DNA from: JAHFJA01 sp964357385
Lineage (GTDB): Bacteria; Patescibacteriota; Patescibacteriia; JACQRZ01
Assembly (NCBI GenBank): GCA_964357385.1
Contig: CAYHKW010000001.1
Location: 1-39,436 of the forward strand
Direction of reading: 5' to 3'
Length of the DNA: 39,436 nucleotides
This document shows, piece by piece, positions 30,976 through 37,588 of this stretch. Position numbers and translations under genes: made by a program. Every line of letters starts with the position of its first letter. Within the stretch, counting starts at the first letter, position 1. The notes under the pieces were generated by a model that did not search any database, was not told where the DNA came from, and saw only the letters and a list, made by a program, of their open reading frames with translations.

Positions 30976-31547
30976 CAAAATGTTAGTATTGCAACCATGC
31001 CTTTTAACTCATCGTCTTTCGTAGTACAGGTTGAAGCACCATCAATAATATAACTACCACGACCTGAGTGATATTCCAACTTCCATTGTTGTTCTTGAAC
31101 AACTTTTGCAACGAGTTTTAAGCCATTACCCCGCCTTTCGGGAGCACGACCAGAAAGAGTCTCGGTAAACGCAACGGTCAGTGCTTCACAGTCATCCGCG
31201 ATGCTCGATCGAGCCTGACGAAGAGTGGTGAGCACTCCTTGGCCTCGATCAGCAATGACCACAATTCTTTGTTCAGCATCGTAGACAAAATAAGCACCTC
31301 TTTCATCCCGCCAGTTACCCAGATTATGATCAAATGTATTGTTGCCTATCTCTCCCACAACGAGACCGAGAAGAGATGCGTTCTCTCCAATTGAAAGATT
31401 GTTTGCACATTCAATAACTAGCTTGTCTGCCCGTGCTTGAAATACATCTCGTGTTGGGCAATGTTCGTCGGATAACAAAAAACCTATCCCGTTTCCCATA
31501 GAAACCCAGTCAAGTGCTTTTTGAATTTGAGGAGTGGACTCTTTCAT
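30975..31547 (-). CDS. GHKL (HATPase_c) ATP-binding protein
   Basis: 190 aa with the GHKL ATP-binding boxes: LVVGEIGNNTFDHNLG (N box), VVIADRGQGVLTTLRQA (G1) and ERRGNGLKLVAKVV (G2). There is no dimerisation/His-acceptor domain, so it is a stand-alone ATPase of the anti-sigma kinase type. It is directly coupled to the DUF4325 STAS-like gene (30691-30975), a kinase/antagonist arrangement. AAGGATAT precedes the ATG. Such pairs occur in mobile and defence-like neighbourhoods; the output here is unknown. Confidence 0.8.
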   Translation of the reverse strand: MKESTPQIQKALDWVSMGNGIGFLLSDEHCPTRDVFQARADKLVIECANNLSIGENASLLGLVVGEIGNNTFDHNLGNWRDERGAYFVYDAEQRIVVIADRGQGVLTTLRQARSSIADDCEALTVAFTETLSGRAPERRGNGLKLVAKVVQEQQWKLEYHSGRGSYIIDGASTCTTKDDELKGMVAILTF

Positions 31548-31593
31548 ATATCCTTAATCTATCATAGGAACCTTCTAACTTCAAGAGATCTAA

Positions 31594-31653
31594 ACAAAAA
31601 CACCCCAGCTTTCGTTGAAGTGCATTTTTAGCCCTTGAGGGAGTGAATTGGAA
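31594..31653 (-). repeat. tRNA-Glu 3'-end-like repeat, copy 2 (divergent)
   Basis: About 60 bp; the outer parts match copies 1, 3 and 4 (ACAAAAACACCCCAGC at one end, TTTAGCCCTTGAGGGAGTGA near the other). The inner hairpin arm differs, so it is an older or differently derived copy. It is placed to end the minus-strand membrane gene at 31670. Confidence 0.8.
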
Positions 31654-31669
31654 TCAATTTTTGGAAGAA

Positions 31670-31957
31670 TTAAAACAGAATACCTCGATCAAGTGCAGCA
31701 CGCAACGTAAAAACACCCCAAGCGATTACAGCAACCGCAATCAATATAGCAATCATTAAAGAGAGGCTTAACTTTGTATATATATTTCTTTTCTCTATTG
31801 AATGACTAATAGTCAGTAAAATTACTGAAGCAGTAAATAAACCAAGCGGCACAACCAAAGATAATTCCCTGAACACAACGCCGAGCGAGAATACTAACAA
31901 GGACAATATTCCAAGAATAAGGGAAGTAATTCCCCACCATGGCTGATTTTTTTTCAT
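31670..31957 (-). CDS. Orphan small membrane protein, 95 aa
   Basis: Not recognised. Three hydrophobic helices: WWGITSLILGILSLLVFSLGVVF, VPLGLFTASVILLTI and SLSLMIAILIAVAVIAWGVFTL. A short basic N-terminus (MKKNQP) and a basic loop (SIEKRNIYTK) fit cytoplasmic placement. The ATG at 31957 is preferred; TTG 31963 is in frame. No Shine-Dalgarno. It follows the other orphan membrane gene (32040-32414) by about 80 bases on the same strand, and the two may be one cassette. Confidence 0.65.
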   Translation of the reverse strand: MKKNQPWWGITSLILGILSLLVFSLGVVFRELSLVVPLGLFTASVILLTISHSIEKRNIYTKLSLSLMIAILIAVAVIAWGVFTLRAALDRGILF

Positions 31958-32039
31958 AGACAATATATTTATATTACCTTCTATTCATTTTACCATTAAT
32001 TAAAGATGGGATGCTTGAATATTCTCCATGAAATATTTG

Positions 32040-32414
32040 CTATAAAAAAGGTATGAGTTTCTCGCCACCTGATAGTAAAAACATTAATAGTAGTTGTAAC
32101 GTTATAACTGCTGTTACTAACAAACTTATAATACCGTATATTGGATTTTCTCTCTTAAAAAAACTCGCCATCGCGCATATCACTGAGACTCCATATAAGA
32201 AATATCCTACACCAAGTGCTGCCGTGGTGATTCCCATAGATCTTAAATATTGTTTCCATTCCATCGAATTTTGATGAAGGTCAATACTGCTAACATTAAT
32301 CCTAGTATTGAGATGTATATATAAAACAACACAAATTATTACAACCGCAACTACCCCGAGAAAGAGTGCCAATTTACCGAACCATGATTTTCCATCTTGC
32401 CACAACATATCCAT
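32040..32414 (-). CDS. Orphan membrane protein, 124 aa
   Basis: Not recognised. Three hydrophobic segments: LALFLGVVAVVIICVVLYIHL, GITTAALGVGYFLYGVSVICAM and GIISLLVTAVITLQLLLMFLL. Between the first two is a hydrophilic stretch (NTRINVSSIDLHQNSMEWKQY) likely outside. The start is the ATG at 32414 or 32408; no Shine-Dalgarno or good promoter was found. It lies between repeat copies 2 and 3. Confidence 0.65.
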   Translation of the reverse strand: MDMLWQDGKSWFGKLALFLGVVAVVIICVVLYIHLNTRINVSSIDLHQNSMEWKQYLRSMGITTAALGVGYFLYGVSVICAMASFFKRENPIYGIISLLVTAVITLQLLLMFLLSGGEKLIPFL

Positions 32415-32449
32415 TCGAATTAATGATTAACGTCAGCATAGCATGGAAA

Positions 32450-32511
32450 ACAAAAACACCCCAGCGAAATGCTGAGGTGAATTTTTAGCCCTTGAAGGAG
32501 TGAATTGGAAC
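32450..32511 (-). repeat. tRNA-Glu 3'-end-like repeat, copy 3
   Basis: 62 bp, differing from copies 1 and 4 at two or three bases. It sits between divergent genes (32414 minus, 32628 plus), so its minus-strand hairpin and T-run terminate no visible gene. Confidence 0.85.
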
Positions 32512-32543
32512 ACTTTCATAGAGGAAGTAATGATGTGGAGCCA

Positions 32544-32573
32544 TTGACAAAGTGCTTTGTTTGTGATTAAATA
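32544..32573 (+). promoter_or_regulatory. Promoter of the methyltransferase gene
   Basis: TTGACA (32544-32549), 18-bp spacer, TAAATA (32568-32573); TTAAAT at a 17-bp spacing is an alternative. Confidence 0.5.
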
Positions 32574-32627
32574 GACGACATTACTGGTTTCGAATCAGCT
32601 CATTACAATTTGATTGGGAGGTATATC

Positions 32628-33389
32628 ATGACGGAGAGTAGAAAAGATATTACGATTTACGAAAGTGAGCAGGAACATTATGAAAAGCTCACCTCATCAC
32701 GAAAAGACTATGCAAGAGCAATTGAATATGCCGCCACATCTGCATTTGAATTTTTTCCTGATGGTGATGTCAGTAAAGCTATAGTTTGTGATTTCTGTTG
32801 CGGACCTGGTGTGGCCACAAAGTGGGTGAACAAATACTTTGGCGAGATCGGTGTTGCAGTACTCATTGATATCGACAAAAAGTTCATTGATCTTGCGGTA
32901 AAAGCAAATATTGCAGCTAACCAAGTATTGTATGTTCATTCAGATATATTGAAAGTCGACTTTGAACAATTAGGACTTGAAAGTAAGGCAGACATCGTAT
33001 TTGGTACATATTCATACCACCATATACCTGATGAGCTGAAAAGTGAGTATGTAGAACAGGCTTATAGGGTATTAAAACCTGGCGGCGTTGTCATTCTTAA
33101 TGAAATTTACTTGAAACAAGAATGGCAAATTCCATACTACGAAACATTAACAGATGACTCTATTGAAAATGTCCCTGAGGAATTCAGACACAAATTCAGA
33201 CGAATGAATAATGAGGTTGCTCGGAGCAGTAACTTTGAATTCAAGGTTGAGATGGAATATGCCCGTGCTGATTGGAAACGAAAGTTTAAAGAGTTAAGAG
33301 CAATTAAGGTTTGGCCTTTTACCTCTACTCATGACTTTCTACTTAGTCCTACTGTTGGTAGTATTGTACATATATTCCAGAAACAATAA
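32628..33389 (+). CDS. Class I SAM-dependent methyltransferase, 253 aa
   Basis: Rossmann-fold methyltransferase of the Methyltransf_11/25 type. Motif I is VCDFCCGPGVATKWV (about 49-63), the acidic residue ends the next strand in VLIDIDKKFIDLA, and the post-motif strand is ADIVFGTYSYHHIPDELKSEYVEQAYRVLKPGGVVILNEIY. The HHIPDELK-x(8)-A-x-RVLKPGG pattern suggests a small-molecule or lipid methyltransferase. The C-terminal 100 residues are specific to this protein and its substrate is unknown. GGGAGG precedes the ATG; a promoter lies at 32544-32573 and a terminator at 33414-33446, making it a self-contained unit between repeat copies 3 and 4. Confidence 0.85.
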   Translation: MTESRKDITIYESEQEHYEKLTSSRKDYARAIEYAATSAFEFFPDGDVSKAIVCDFCCGPGVATKWVNKYFGEIGVAVLIDIDKKFIDLAVKANIAANQVLYVHSDILKVDFEQLGLESKADIVFGTYSYHHIPDELKSEYVEQAYRVLKPGGVVILNEIYLKQEWQIPYYETLTDDSIENVPEEFRHKFRRMNNEVARSSNFEFKVEMEYARADWKRKFKELRAIKVWPFTSTHDFLLSPTVGSIVHIFQKQ

Positions 33390-33413
33390 AAAACTGACGA
33401 ATACTTTAATAAG

Positions 33414-33446
33414 GGCAATTGAATAAAAATTTGATTGTCTTTTTTT
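33414..33446 (+). terminator. Terminator of the methyltransferase gene
   Basis: GGCAATTGAAT / ATTTGATTGTC (11 pairs with some G-U) around AAAA, then seven Ts. Confidence 0.65.
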
Positions 33447-33462
33447 ATTTTCCCCAAAAAAA

Positions 33463-33524
33463 ACAAAAACACCCCAGCGAAATGCTGAGGTGAATCTTTA
33501 GCCCTTGAGGGAGTGAATTGGAAC
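33463..33524 (-). repeat. tRNA-Glu 3'-end-like repeat, copy 4
   Basis: 62 bp, one base different from copy 1 three kilobases away. It lies between two plus-strand genes while its own terminator points to the minus strand, so it does not serve either gene. Confidence 0.85.
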
Positions 33525-33574
33525 ATATTTATGGAGAGTCTAGATATTAATCTGTCTAGAGTATGCACATAAGC

Positions 33575-33603
33575 TTGACAATAAACTTAGAGTGTCCTAT
33601 CTT
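33575..33603 (+). promoter_or_regulatory. Promoter of the 33640 gene
   Basis: TTGACA (33575-33580), 17-bp spacer, TATCTT (33598-33603). Confidence 0.7.
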
Positions 33604-33639
33604 AAGGTCGTATTTATTTTGAAAATTAGGAGTGAAATA

Positions 33640-34056
33640 ATGTGTCTGAAAAAAGATGAACCCATAAAGTTCTATAATCAAGAATGTTGGCGCGAAGTTG
33701 AAAGGCGTATCCACTATTTACCCATGACAGACGTTTTCGTTGAATTACGAGGAGGATACATGATAGATACCCATACGTGCTTACCTCGAATTACTATTCA
33801 TCTTCGTGGGTATACTTACAAAGAAAATAAACGAATTGACAATGAGGAAGAAATAATGTGGACAGTACTAGACAGTAAAACAGGATATGCTGACTTAGGT
33901 CTTGTTATAGCACTTGTGTCTGATTATACGGCAAAATGCAATTTTAATAGGAAGTGCGCATTGGAGCTAGGTGCTATGGTTTACGGTAAAAATACGTCGA
34001 ACTTAACAAACAATAAAAAAATACAGACATGGATCAATCTCAACATCAAGCCATAA
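33640..34056 (+). CDS. Orphan protein, 138 aa
   Basis: Not recognised. The start at 33640 follows TTAGGAGTG; the longer frame from 33592 begins inside the promoter. Alternating strands and helices: PIKFYNQECWREVERRIHYL, VFVELRGGYMIDTHTCLPRI, ITIHLRGYTYKENKRI, then an acidic helix and a polar C-terminus. The strand pairs could form a compact alpha/beta domain. It is nearest to tRNA-Glu and so, if cassettes were added at the tRNA, perhaps the most recent (inference). Confidence 0.7.
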   Translation: MCLKKDEPIKFYNQECWREVERRIHYLPMTDVFVELRGGYMIDTHTCLPRITIHLRGYTYKENKRIDNEEEIMWTVLDSKTGYADLGLVIALVSDYTAKCNFNRKCALELGAMVYGKNTSNLTNNKKIQTWINLNIKP

Positions 34057-34074
34057 AGTAAAAACATCTTGTAT

Positions 34075-34104
34075 AAATTATCCTTAATCGGGATAATTTT
34101 TTAT
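34075..34104 (+). terminator. Terminator of the 33640 gene
   Basis: AAATTATCC / GGATAATTT, 9-bp stem with a 7-base loop and a run of Ts. Confidence 0.7.
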
Positions 34105-34109
34105 TACAA

Positions 34110-34134
34110 AAACACCCTCCATTTCTGAAGAGTG
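34110..34134 (-). terminator. Terminator of tRNA-Glu
   Basis: Minus strand CACTCTTC / GGAGGGTG (8 pairs, two G-U) around AGAAAT, then TTTTTG. The sequence ACAAAAACACCC at its end (plus strand from 34106) is identical to the first twelve bases of all four repeat copies. Confidence 0.75.
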
Positions 34135-34138
34135 CTTT

Positions 34139-34213
34139 TGGTAGCCCCACGGGGAGTCGAACCCCGGTTAACGGATTGAAAACCCGCTGTCCTAACCATT
34201 AGACGATGGGGCC
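34139..34213 (-). tRNA. tRNA-Glu(TTC), CCA encoded
   Basis: Minus-strand cloverleaf: acceptor GGCCCCA with TGGGGCT (first pair G-U), D arm GTCTAATGGTTAGGAC, anticodon stem GCGGG/TCCGT around TTTTCAA (anticodon TTC, plus-strand 34178-34180), T arm CGGGG/CCCCG around TTCGACT. Discriminator A at 34142, then CCA (34139-34141). It is the anchor of the array stretching left to about 29870. Confidence 0.93.
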
Positions 34214-34228
34214 ATAACAGTGATAATG

Positions 34229-34975
34229 CTATCGTATTTTTTTACGTGAGTCAAGACCTTGATAGCTATGGGTAGCCAAACGGTACCATATCCGCACCAT
34301 ATCCCCCAATGTCTTACCGGCATCATGGATTGAACGGAATCTGCTTACCCTGTTTGAGTTCTGCCAAACAATCGGAATTTCGATAATTCGATATCCCAAA
34401 CGCCGGGCAAGAACCAGTAGTTCCATATCAAATGACCAACCATCCATTGTTTGCAAGTCTGCCAAAGCCAATGCTGCCTCGCGCTTGAATGCTTTGAATC
34501 CGCATTGGGTATCATAAATTCCAGGCAAGAACACTAACCGAATAATGCTGTTTGCAATGCGGCCAATCATCACGCGAAACCATGGCTGCTGCACGGCAAT
34601 ATGACTCTCTCGCAAATACCGGGAACCAATAGCAATATCAGCATCATCATCTAACGCGCGTGCCAACGCATCATATTGTTTAATGTCCGTCGACATATCA
34701 GCGTCAACAAAAAGAATCCGCTCCCCTTTCGCAGCCTTCATCCCGGTATGCACGGCGGCACCTTTTCCTTTATTAGTGATATGGACAATAGACCCCAAAG
34801 GAATCTCAAGGGAAAGACTGCGTATGATACTCTTTGTCTCATCAGTACTCCCATCATCGACCACAATAATCTCGCTATCAGGCACAAAGGCACGCAAATA
34901 ATCAGCAACCGCAATCACGGTGCTTTGTATCGTACTTTCTTCATTATATGCAGGAATGATAACAGACAGTTGCAT
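34229..34975 (-). CDS. Glycosyltransferase family 2 (polyprenyl-phosphate sugar transferase-like)
   Basis: 248 aa. GT-A fold: LSVIIPAYNEESTIQSTV, EIIVVDDGSTDETKSII, NKGKGAAVHTGMKAA, ILFVDADMSTDI (DxD), IAIGSRYL, GIYDTQCGFKAFKREAA and the late WSFDMELLVLARRLGYRIIEIPI-W segment typical of dolichyl/undecaprenyl-phosphate sugar synthases. No membrane helices, so it acts at the inner membrane surface. Divergent from tsaD with 33 bases between starts; no Shine-Dalgarno. It is the first gene past tRNA-Glu. Confidence 0.92.
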   Translation of the reverse strand: MQLSVIIPAYNEESTIQSTVIAVADYLRAFVPDSEIIVVDDGSTDETKSIIRSLSLEIPLGSIVHITNKGKGAAVHTGMKAAKGERILFVDADMSTDIKQYDALARALDDDADIAIGSRYLRESHIAVQQPWFRVMIGRIANSIIRLVFLPGIYDTQCGFKAFKREAALALADLQTMDGWSFDMELLVLARRLGYRIIEIPIVWQNSNRVSRFRSIHDAGKTLGDMVRIWYRLATHSYQGLDSRKKIR

Positions 34976-35008
34976 GAGAACATCATATCATGTTAGTATC
35001 CAAACACT

Positions 35009-36013
35009 ATGACTATCCTAGGAATCGAGACATCATGCGATGAAACCGCCGTAAGCCTTCTGCGCGTGGAAGACGGCGTTTTTACGCTTGAAAAAAATCT
35101 GGTCTCATCGCAGATTGCGATCCATGCACCCCATGGCGGCGTCGTCCCCGAAGTTGCCGCACGCGAACACGTTGCAACCATTTCCCATTTACTCAAAGAA
35201 GCGTTAGGAGACACGCGACCCGATGCAATCGCCGTGACTGGAGGGCCAGGATTAGTTACTTCACTTCTTGTCGGTGTGCAAGCAGCAAAAACACTGTCCG
35301 CTGCATGGAATATTCCCCTCGTCCGCGTGAATCATATCGAAGCACATCTCCTTGCCAACTGGCTTGAAAATCCAGCGCTATCATTTCCTGCATTAGGACT
35401 TGTCGTGTCCGGCGGCCATACGGAACTCGTACTCATGCATGAGCCTGGCTCATATGAATTAATCGGCCGCACTCGCGACGATGCGGTCGGTGAATGTTTT
35501 GACAAAGCAGCAAAACTTCTTGGACTAGGATACCCAGGCGGACCTGAAATTGCAAAACGTACACTCGAAGGAAATCCAAAAGCGATTGATCTCCCGCGCC
35601 CCATGATGCACAGCAATGATTTTGATTTTAGTTTCAGCGGATTAAAAACTGCCGTGCTATATCTCACTCCCGAACAAAAACAAAACATCGCTGATGTATC
35701 CGCATCATTCCAACAAGCCGTCATTGATGTTCTTATTTCAAAAACTCTCAAAGCAGCATCTCAATATGATATACGCTCAATCGTATTCGGTGGCGGTGTT
35801 ATGGCTAACAAAGAATTGCGCAGCCAAATGAAAATGATGATTGAATCAAAACTTTCCCATCTGACACATCAGTTCCCCGGCAACTATGCATGCACTGACA
35901 ATGCTGCAATGATCGCAGCAGCAGGATATTTTCATATGCAAAAAGGGGATACGATTGATTGGAAAAACCTTGATGCCGATCCTAACTGGGAAATCGAACA
36001 CGTAACATATTAA
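35009..36013 (+). CDS. tsaD: tRNA N6-adenosine threonylcarbamoyltransferase TsaD
   Basis: Transfers the threonylcarbamoyl group to A37 of tRNAs reading ANN codons, with TsaB and TsaE. At 334 aa the length is normal. Motifs: ILGIETSCDETAVSLL, HGGVVPEVAAREH, VTGGPGLVTSLLVG, VNHIEAHLLANW (metal-binding H-x3-H), LVVSGGHTELVLM, GECFDKAAKLLGLGYPGGPEI, FDFSFSGLKTA, GGGVMANKELR and CTDNAAMIAAAGY. It is three bases upstream of tsaE. No Shine-Dalgarno. Confidence 0.97.
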   Translation: MTILGIETSCDETAVSLLRVEDGVFTLEKNLVSSQIAIHAPHGGVVPEVAAREHVATISHLLKEALGDTRPDAIAVTGGPGLVTSLLVGVQAAKTLSAAWNIPLVRVNHIEAHLLANWLENPALSFPALGLVVSGGHTELVLMHEPGSYELIGRTRDDAVGECFDKAAKLLGLGYPGGPEIAKRTLEGNPKAIDLPRPMMHSNDFDFSFSGLKTAVLYLTPEQKQNIADVSASFQQAVIDVLISKTLKAASQYDIRSIVFGGGVMANKELRSQMKMMIESKLSHLTHQFPGNYACTDNAAMIAAAGYFHMQKGDTIDWKNLDADPNWEIEHVTY

Positions 36014-36016
36014 TAT

Positions 36017-36460
36017 ATGGATACGCGTACTATCACCACCACACTTGCAGGCAAATCAATACCGATTACTTCTCACTCTGAAGAAGAGACATTTGAAATT
36101 GCACAAACGGTCGCTGATTCCCTTCAAGGAGGGGACGTACTCGCACTTTCAGGTGAACTCGGTGCCGGCAAAACCGCTTTTGTAAAAGGATTAGCAGAGG
36201 CACTCGGCGTGAGCCATACCATTACCAGCCCCACCTTTGTGGTGATGAAGGTATATGATGTACCTGCTCACGAAACGATTACAACACTCTGCCACGTCGA
36301 TGCATACCGCCTTTCATCGGGAAACGATTTGGAAGATATTGGCATCGGAGATTATATGGGCGCACCAAACACTATCACCGTCATCGAATGGGCTAAACGA
36401 GTTAAAGATATTATTCCCGAAGATGCGATCTGGATGACGTTTGAACATACAGAAAAATAA
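36017..36460 (+). CDS. tsaE: tRNA threonylcarbamoyladenosine ATPase TsaE
   Basis: P-loop ATPase needed for turnover of the TsaB-TsaD complex in t6A synthesis. 147 aa. Walker A is LSGELGAGKTAFVKGLAEALG; SPTFVVMKVYD and CHVDAYRLSSGNDLEDIGIGDYM are family motifs, and ITVIEWAKRV is the late strand. Same operon as tsaD (3-base gap); a strong terminator follows. Confidence 0.96.
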   Translation: MDTRTITTTLAGKSIPITSHSEEETFEIAQTVADSLQGGDVLALSGELGAGKTAFVKGLAEALGVSHTITSPTFVVMKVYDVPAHETITTLCHVDAYRLSSGNDLEDIGIGDYMGAPNTITVIEWAKRVKDIIPEDAIWMTFEHTEK

Positions 36461-36474
36461 TACGCGAAAAAGAA

Positions 36475-36506
36475 AAAATCTCGTTGTATTTTTACAACGA
36501 GATTTT
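36475..36506. terminator. Bidirectional terminator
   Basis: AAAATCTCGTTGTA / TACAACGAGATTTT, a perfect 14-bp stem around TTTT, between tsaE and the convergent gene at 36510. Confidence 0.9.
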
Positions 36507-36509
36507 AAA

Positions 36510-36845
36510 TTATTCTGGTTTTTTTCTAAACTCTTTGACTGCCCAGATCATAGCAGCTATCCAGAGAAAAATAACCGACATCACCAGATAAGCGGGGACA
36601 TTACTGCCCCTCATCATCAAAGGATGTGCGAAGAAAAACAGAATAAAGAATATTGCGATTGCAGTACCCAATAATATTATTGGATATTTACTACGTTTTT
36701 CTTTTGTGACATTAATAAGATATATTCTCAGATCTGCTTCAATCTCATGAAGCATTTCAACTCCTTCGATTGGATCTTCGAATAATAGTTCGTCTACAAT
36801 AACGTCATCTAATTTTTGTGTACTACTGATATGTACGATCTTCAT
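36510..36845 (-). CDS. Orphan two-helix membrane protein, 111 aa
   Basis: Not recognised. A hydrophilic N-terminal part of about 55 residues (MKIVHISSTQKLDDVIVDEL, EGVEMLHEIEADLRIYLINV) precedes two membrane helices (PIILLGTAIAIFFILFFFAH and VPAYLVMSVIFLWIAAMIWAV) and a basic tail (KEFRKKPE). It looks like a small cytoplasmic domain anchored by a hairpin. GGGGGA lies eight bases before the ATG. Confidence 0.7.
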   Translation of the reverse strand: MKIVHISSTQKLDDVIVDELLFEDPIEGVEMLHEIEADLRIYLINVTKEKRSKYPIILLGTAIAIFFILFFFAHPLMMRGSNVPAYLVMSVIFLWIAAMIWAVKEFRKKPE

Positions 36846-36876
36846 TTCTACATTCCCCCTTACTACAATAATTTTA

Positions 36877-37425
36877 CTAAACCAACTCTTCTAACTTATT
36901 AATGATATTGAGCATTGCAGTTGCACGCCCTACCATATACCCCTGAGTATCTGCACTGATCACATCGTAAGCGTTCAAATGCTCCATATCGGGATAACCC
37001 CAACCACCCTTAGGCTCATCTTTCTGTTTCTTCCAGTAGCTCACAGTGCGGGTCCACAATCCATATATGTGTCCGCCCAAATGAACATTATCTTCGGTAA
37101 CCTGCTCACCAACCTGTGTTCTATTCCATCCACAAGACTGGCGTCCTGTTGCAGTGAAATATGCTTCAAGTTCCTGAAGATATTTTAACACCCCATTGAA
37201 CTGCCCATAATTCACAGCCTCGAACTCTTTAATGACATCCTCAAGGCCTCTATCCTGCCATTTAGATGTTTCATTAAAAAACTCAACAATATCTGCTAAT
37301 GGATCGGCGGTTGCGACCGCTTTCATTAAAGTTTGTTTAAGAGGCTTTAAATCCTCCAAAAACAGACTCAACTTTTCTTTCGGGTTCACAAACAAAGCCC
37401 GAACCCTCTTTTTAACTGCAAACAT
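36877..37425 (-). CDS. Orphan protein, 182 aa
   Basis: Not recognised. A basic start (MFAVKKRVRALFVNPKEKL) is followed by helices, a single GRQSCGWNRTQVG stretch, an EDNVHLGGHIYGLWTRTVSYW segment and a C-terminal helix. No signal peptide or membrane helix. It has one of the best signal sets in the window: AAAGGAGGT as Shine-Dalgarno and a consensus promoter (37477-37505), suggesting high expression. Confidence 0.75.
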   Translation of the reverse strand: MFAVKKRVRALFVNPKEKLSLFLEDLKPLKQTLMKAVATADPLADIVEFFNETSKWQDRGLEDVIKEFEAVNYGQFNGVLKYLQELEAYFTATGRQSCGWNRTQVGEQVTEDNVHLGGHIYGLWTRTVSYWKKQKDEPKGGWGYPDMEHLNAYDVISADTQGYMVGRATAMLNIINKLEELV

Positions 37426-37476
37426 GTCCTACCTCCTTTGAATTATCAAGTAACAACACTGCTACTCTATGCCTTT

Positions 37477-37505
37477 ACTATAGCATATTCCACCTATTTT
37501 GTCAA
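37477..37505 (-). promoter_or_regulatory. Consensus promoter of the 36877-37425 gene
   Basis: Minus strand: TTGACA (37500-37505), 17-bp spacer ending TGC, TATAGT (37477-37482). Confidence 0.85.
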
Positions 37506-37588
37506 GTATAAAATAGGCAATAAATAGCTTATATTATAAAGGTTTTAAGCTATTAAATCATTTCCTTGTAAATATAAGAAAAACAGAA

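Noticed and set aside
30409..33524. The four 62-bp repeats as a CRISPR array or as integron attC sites.
   Set aside because: Spacing is 0.8-1.2 kb with whole genes between them, and no cas genes are present. I do not see the RYYYAAC/GTTRRRY pairs of attC sites.
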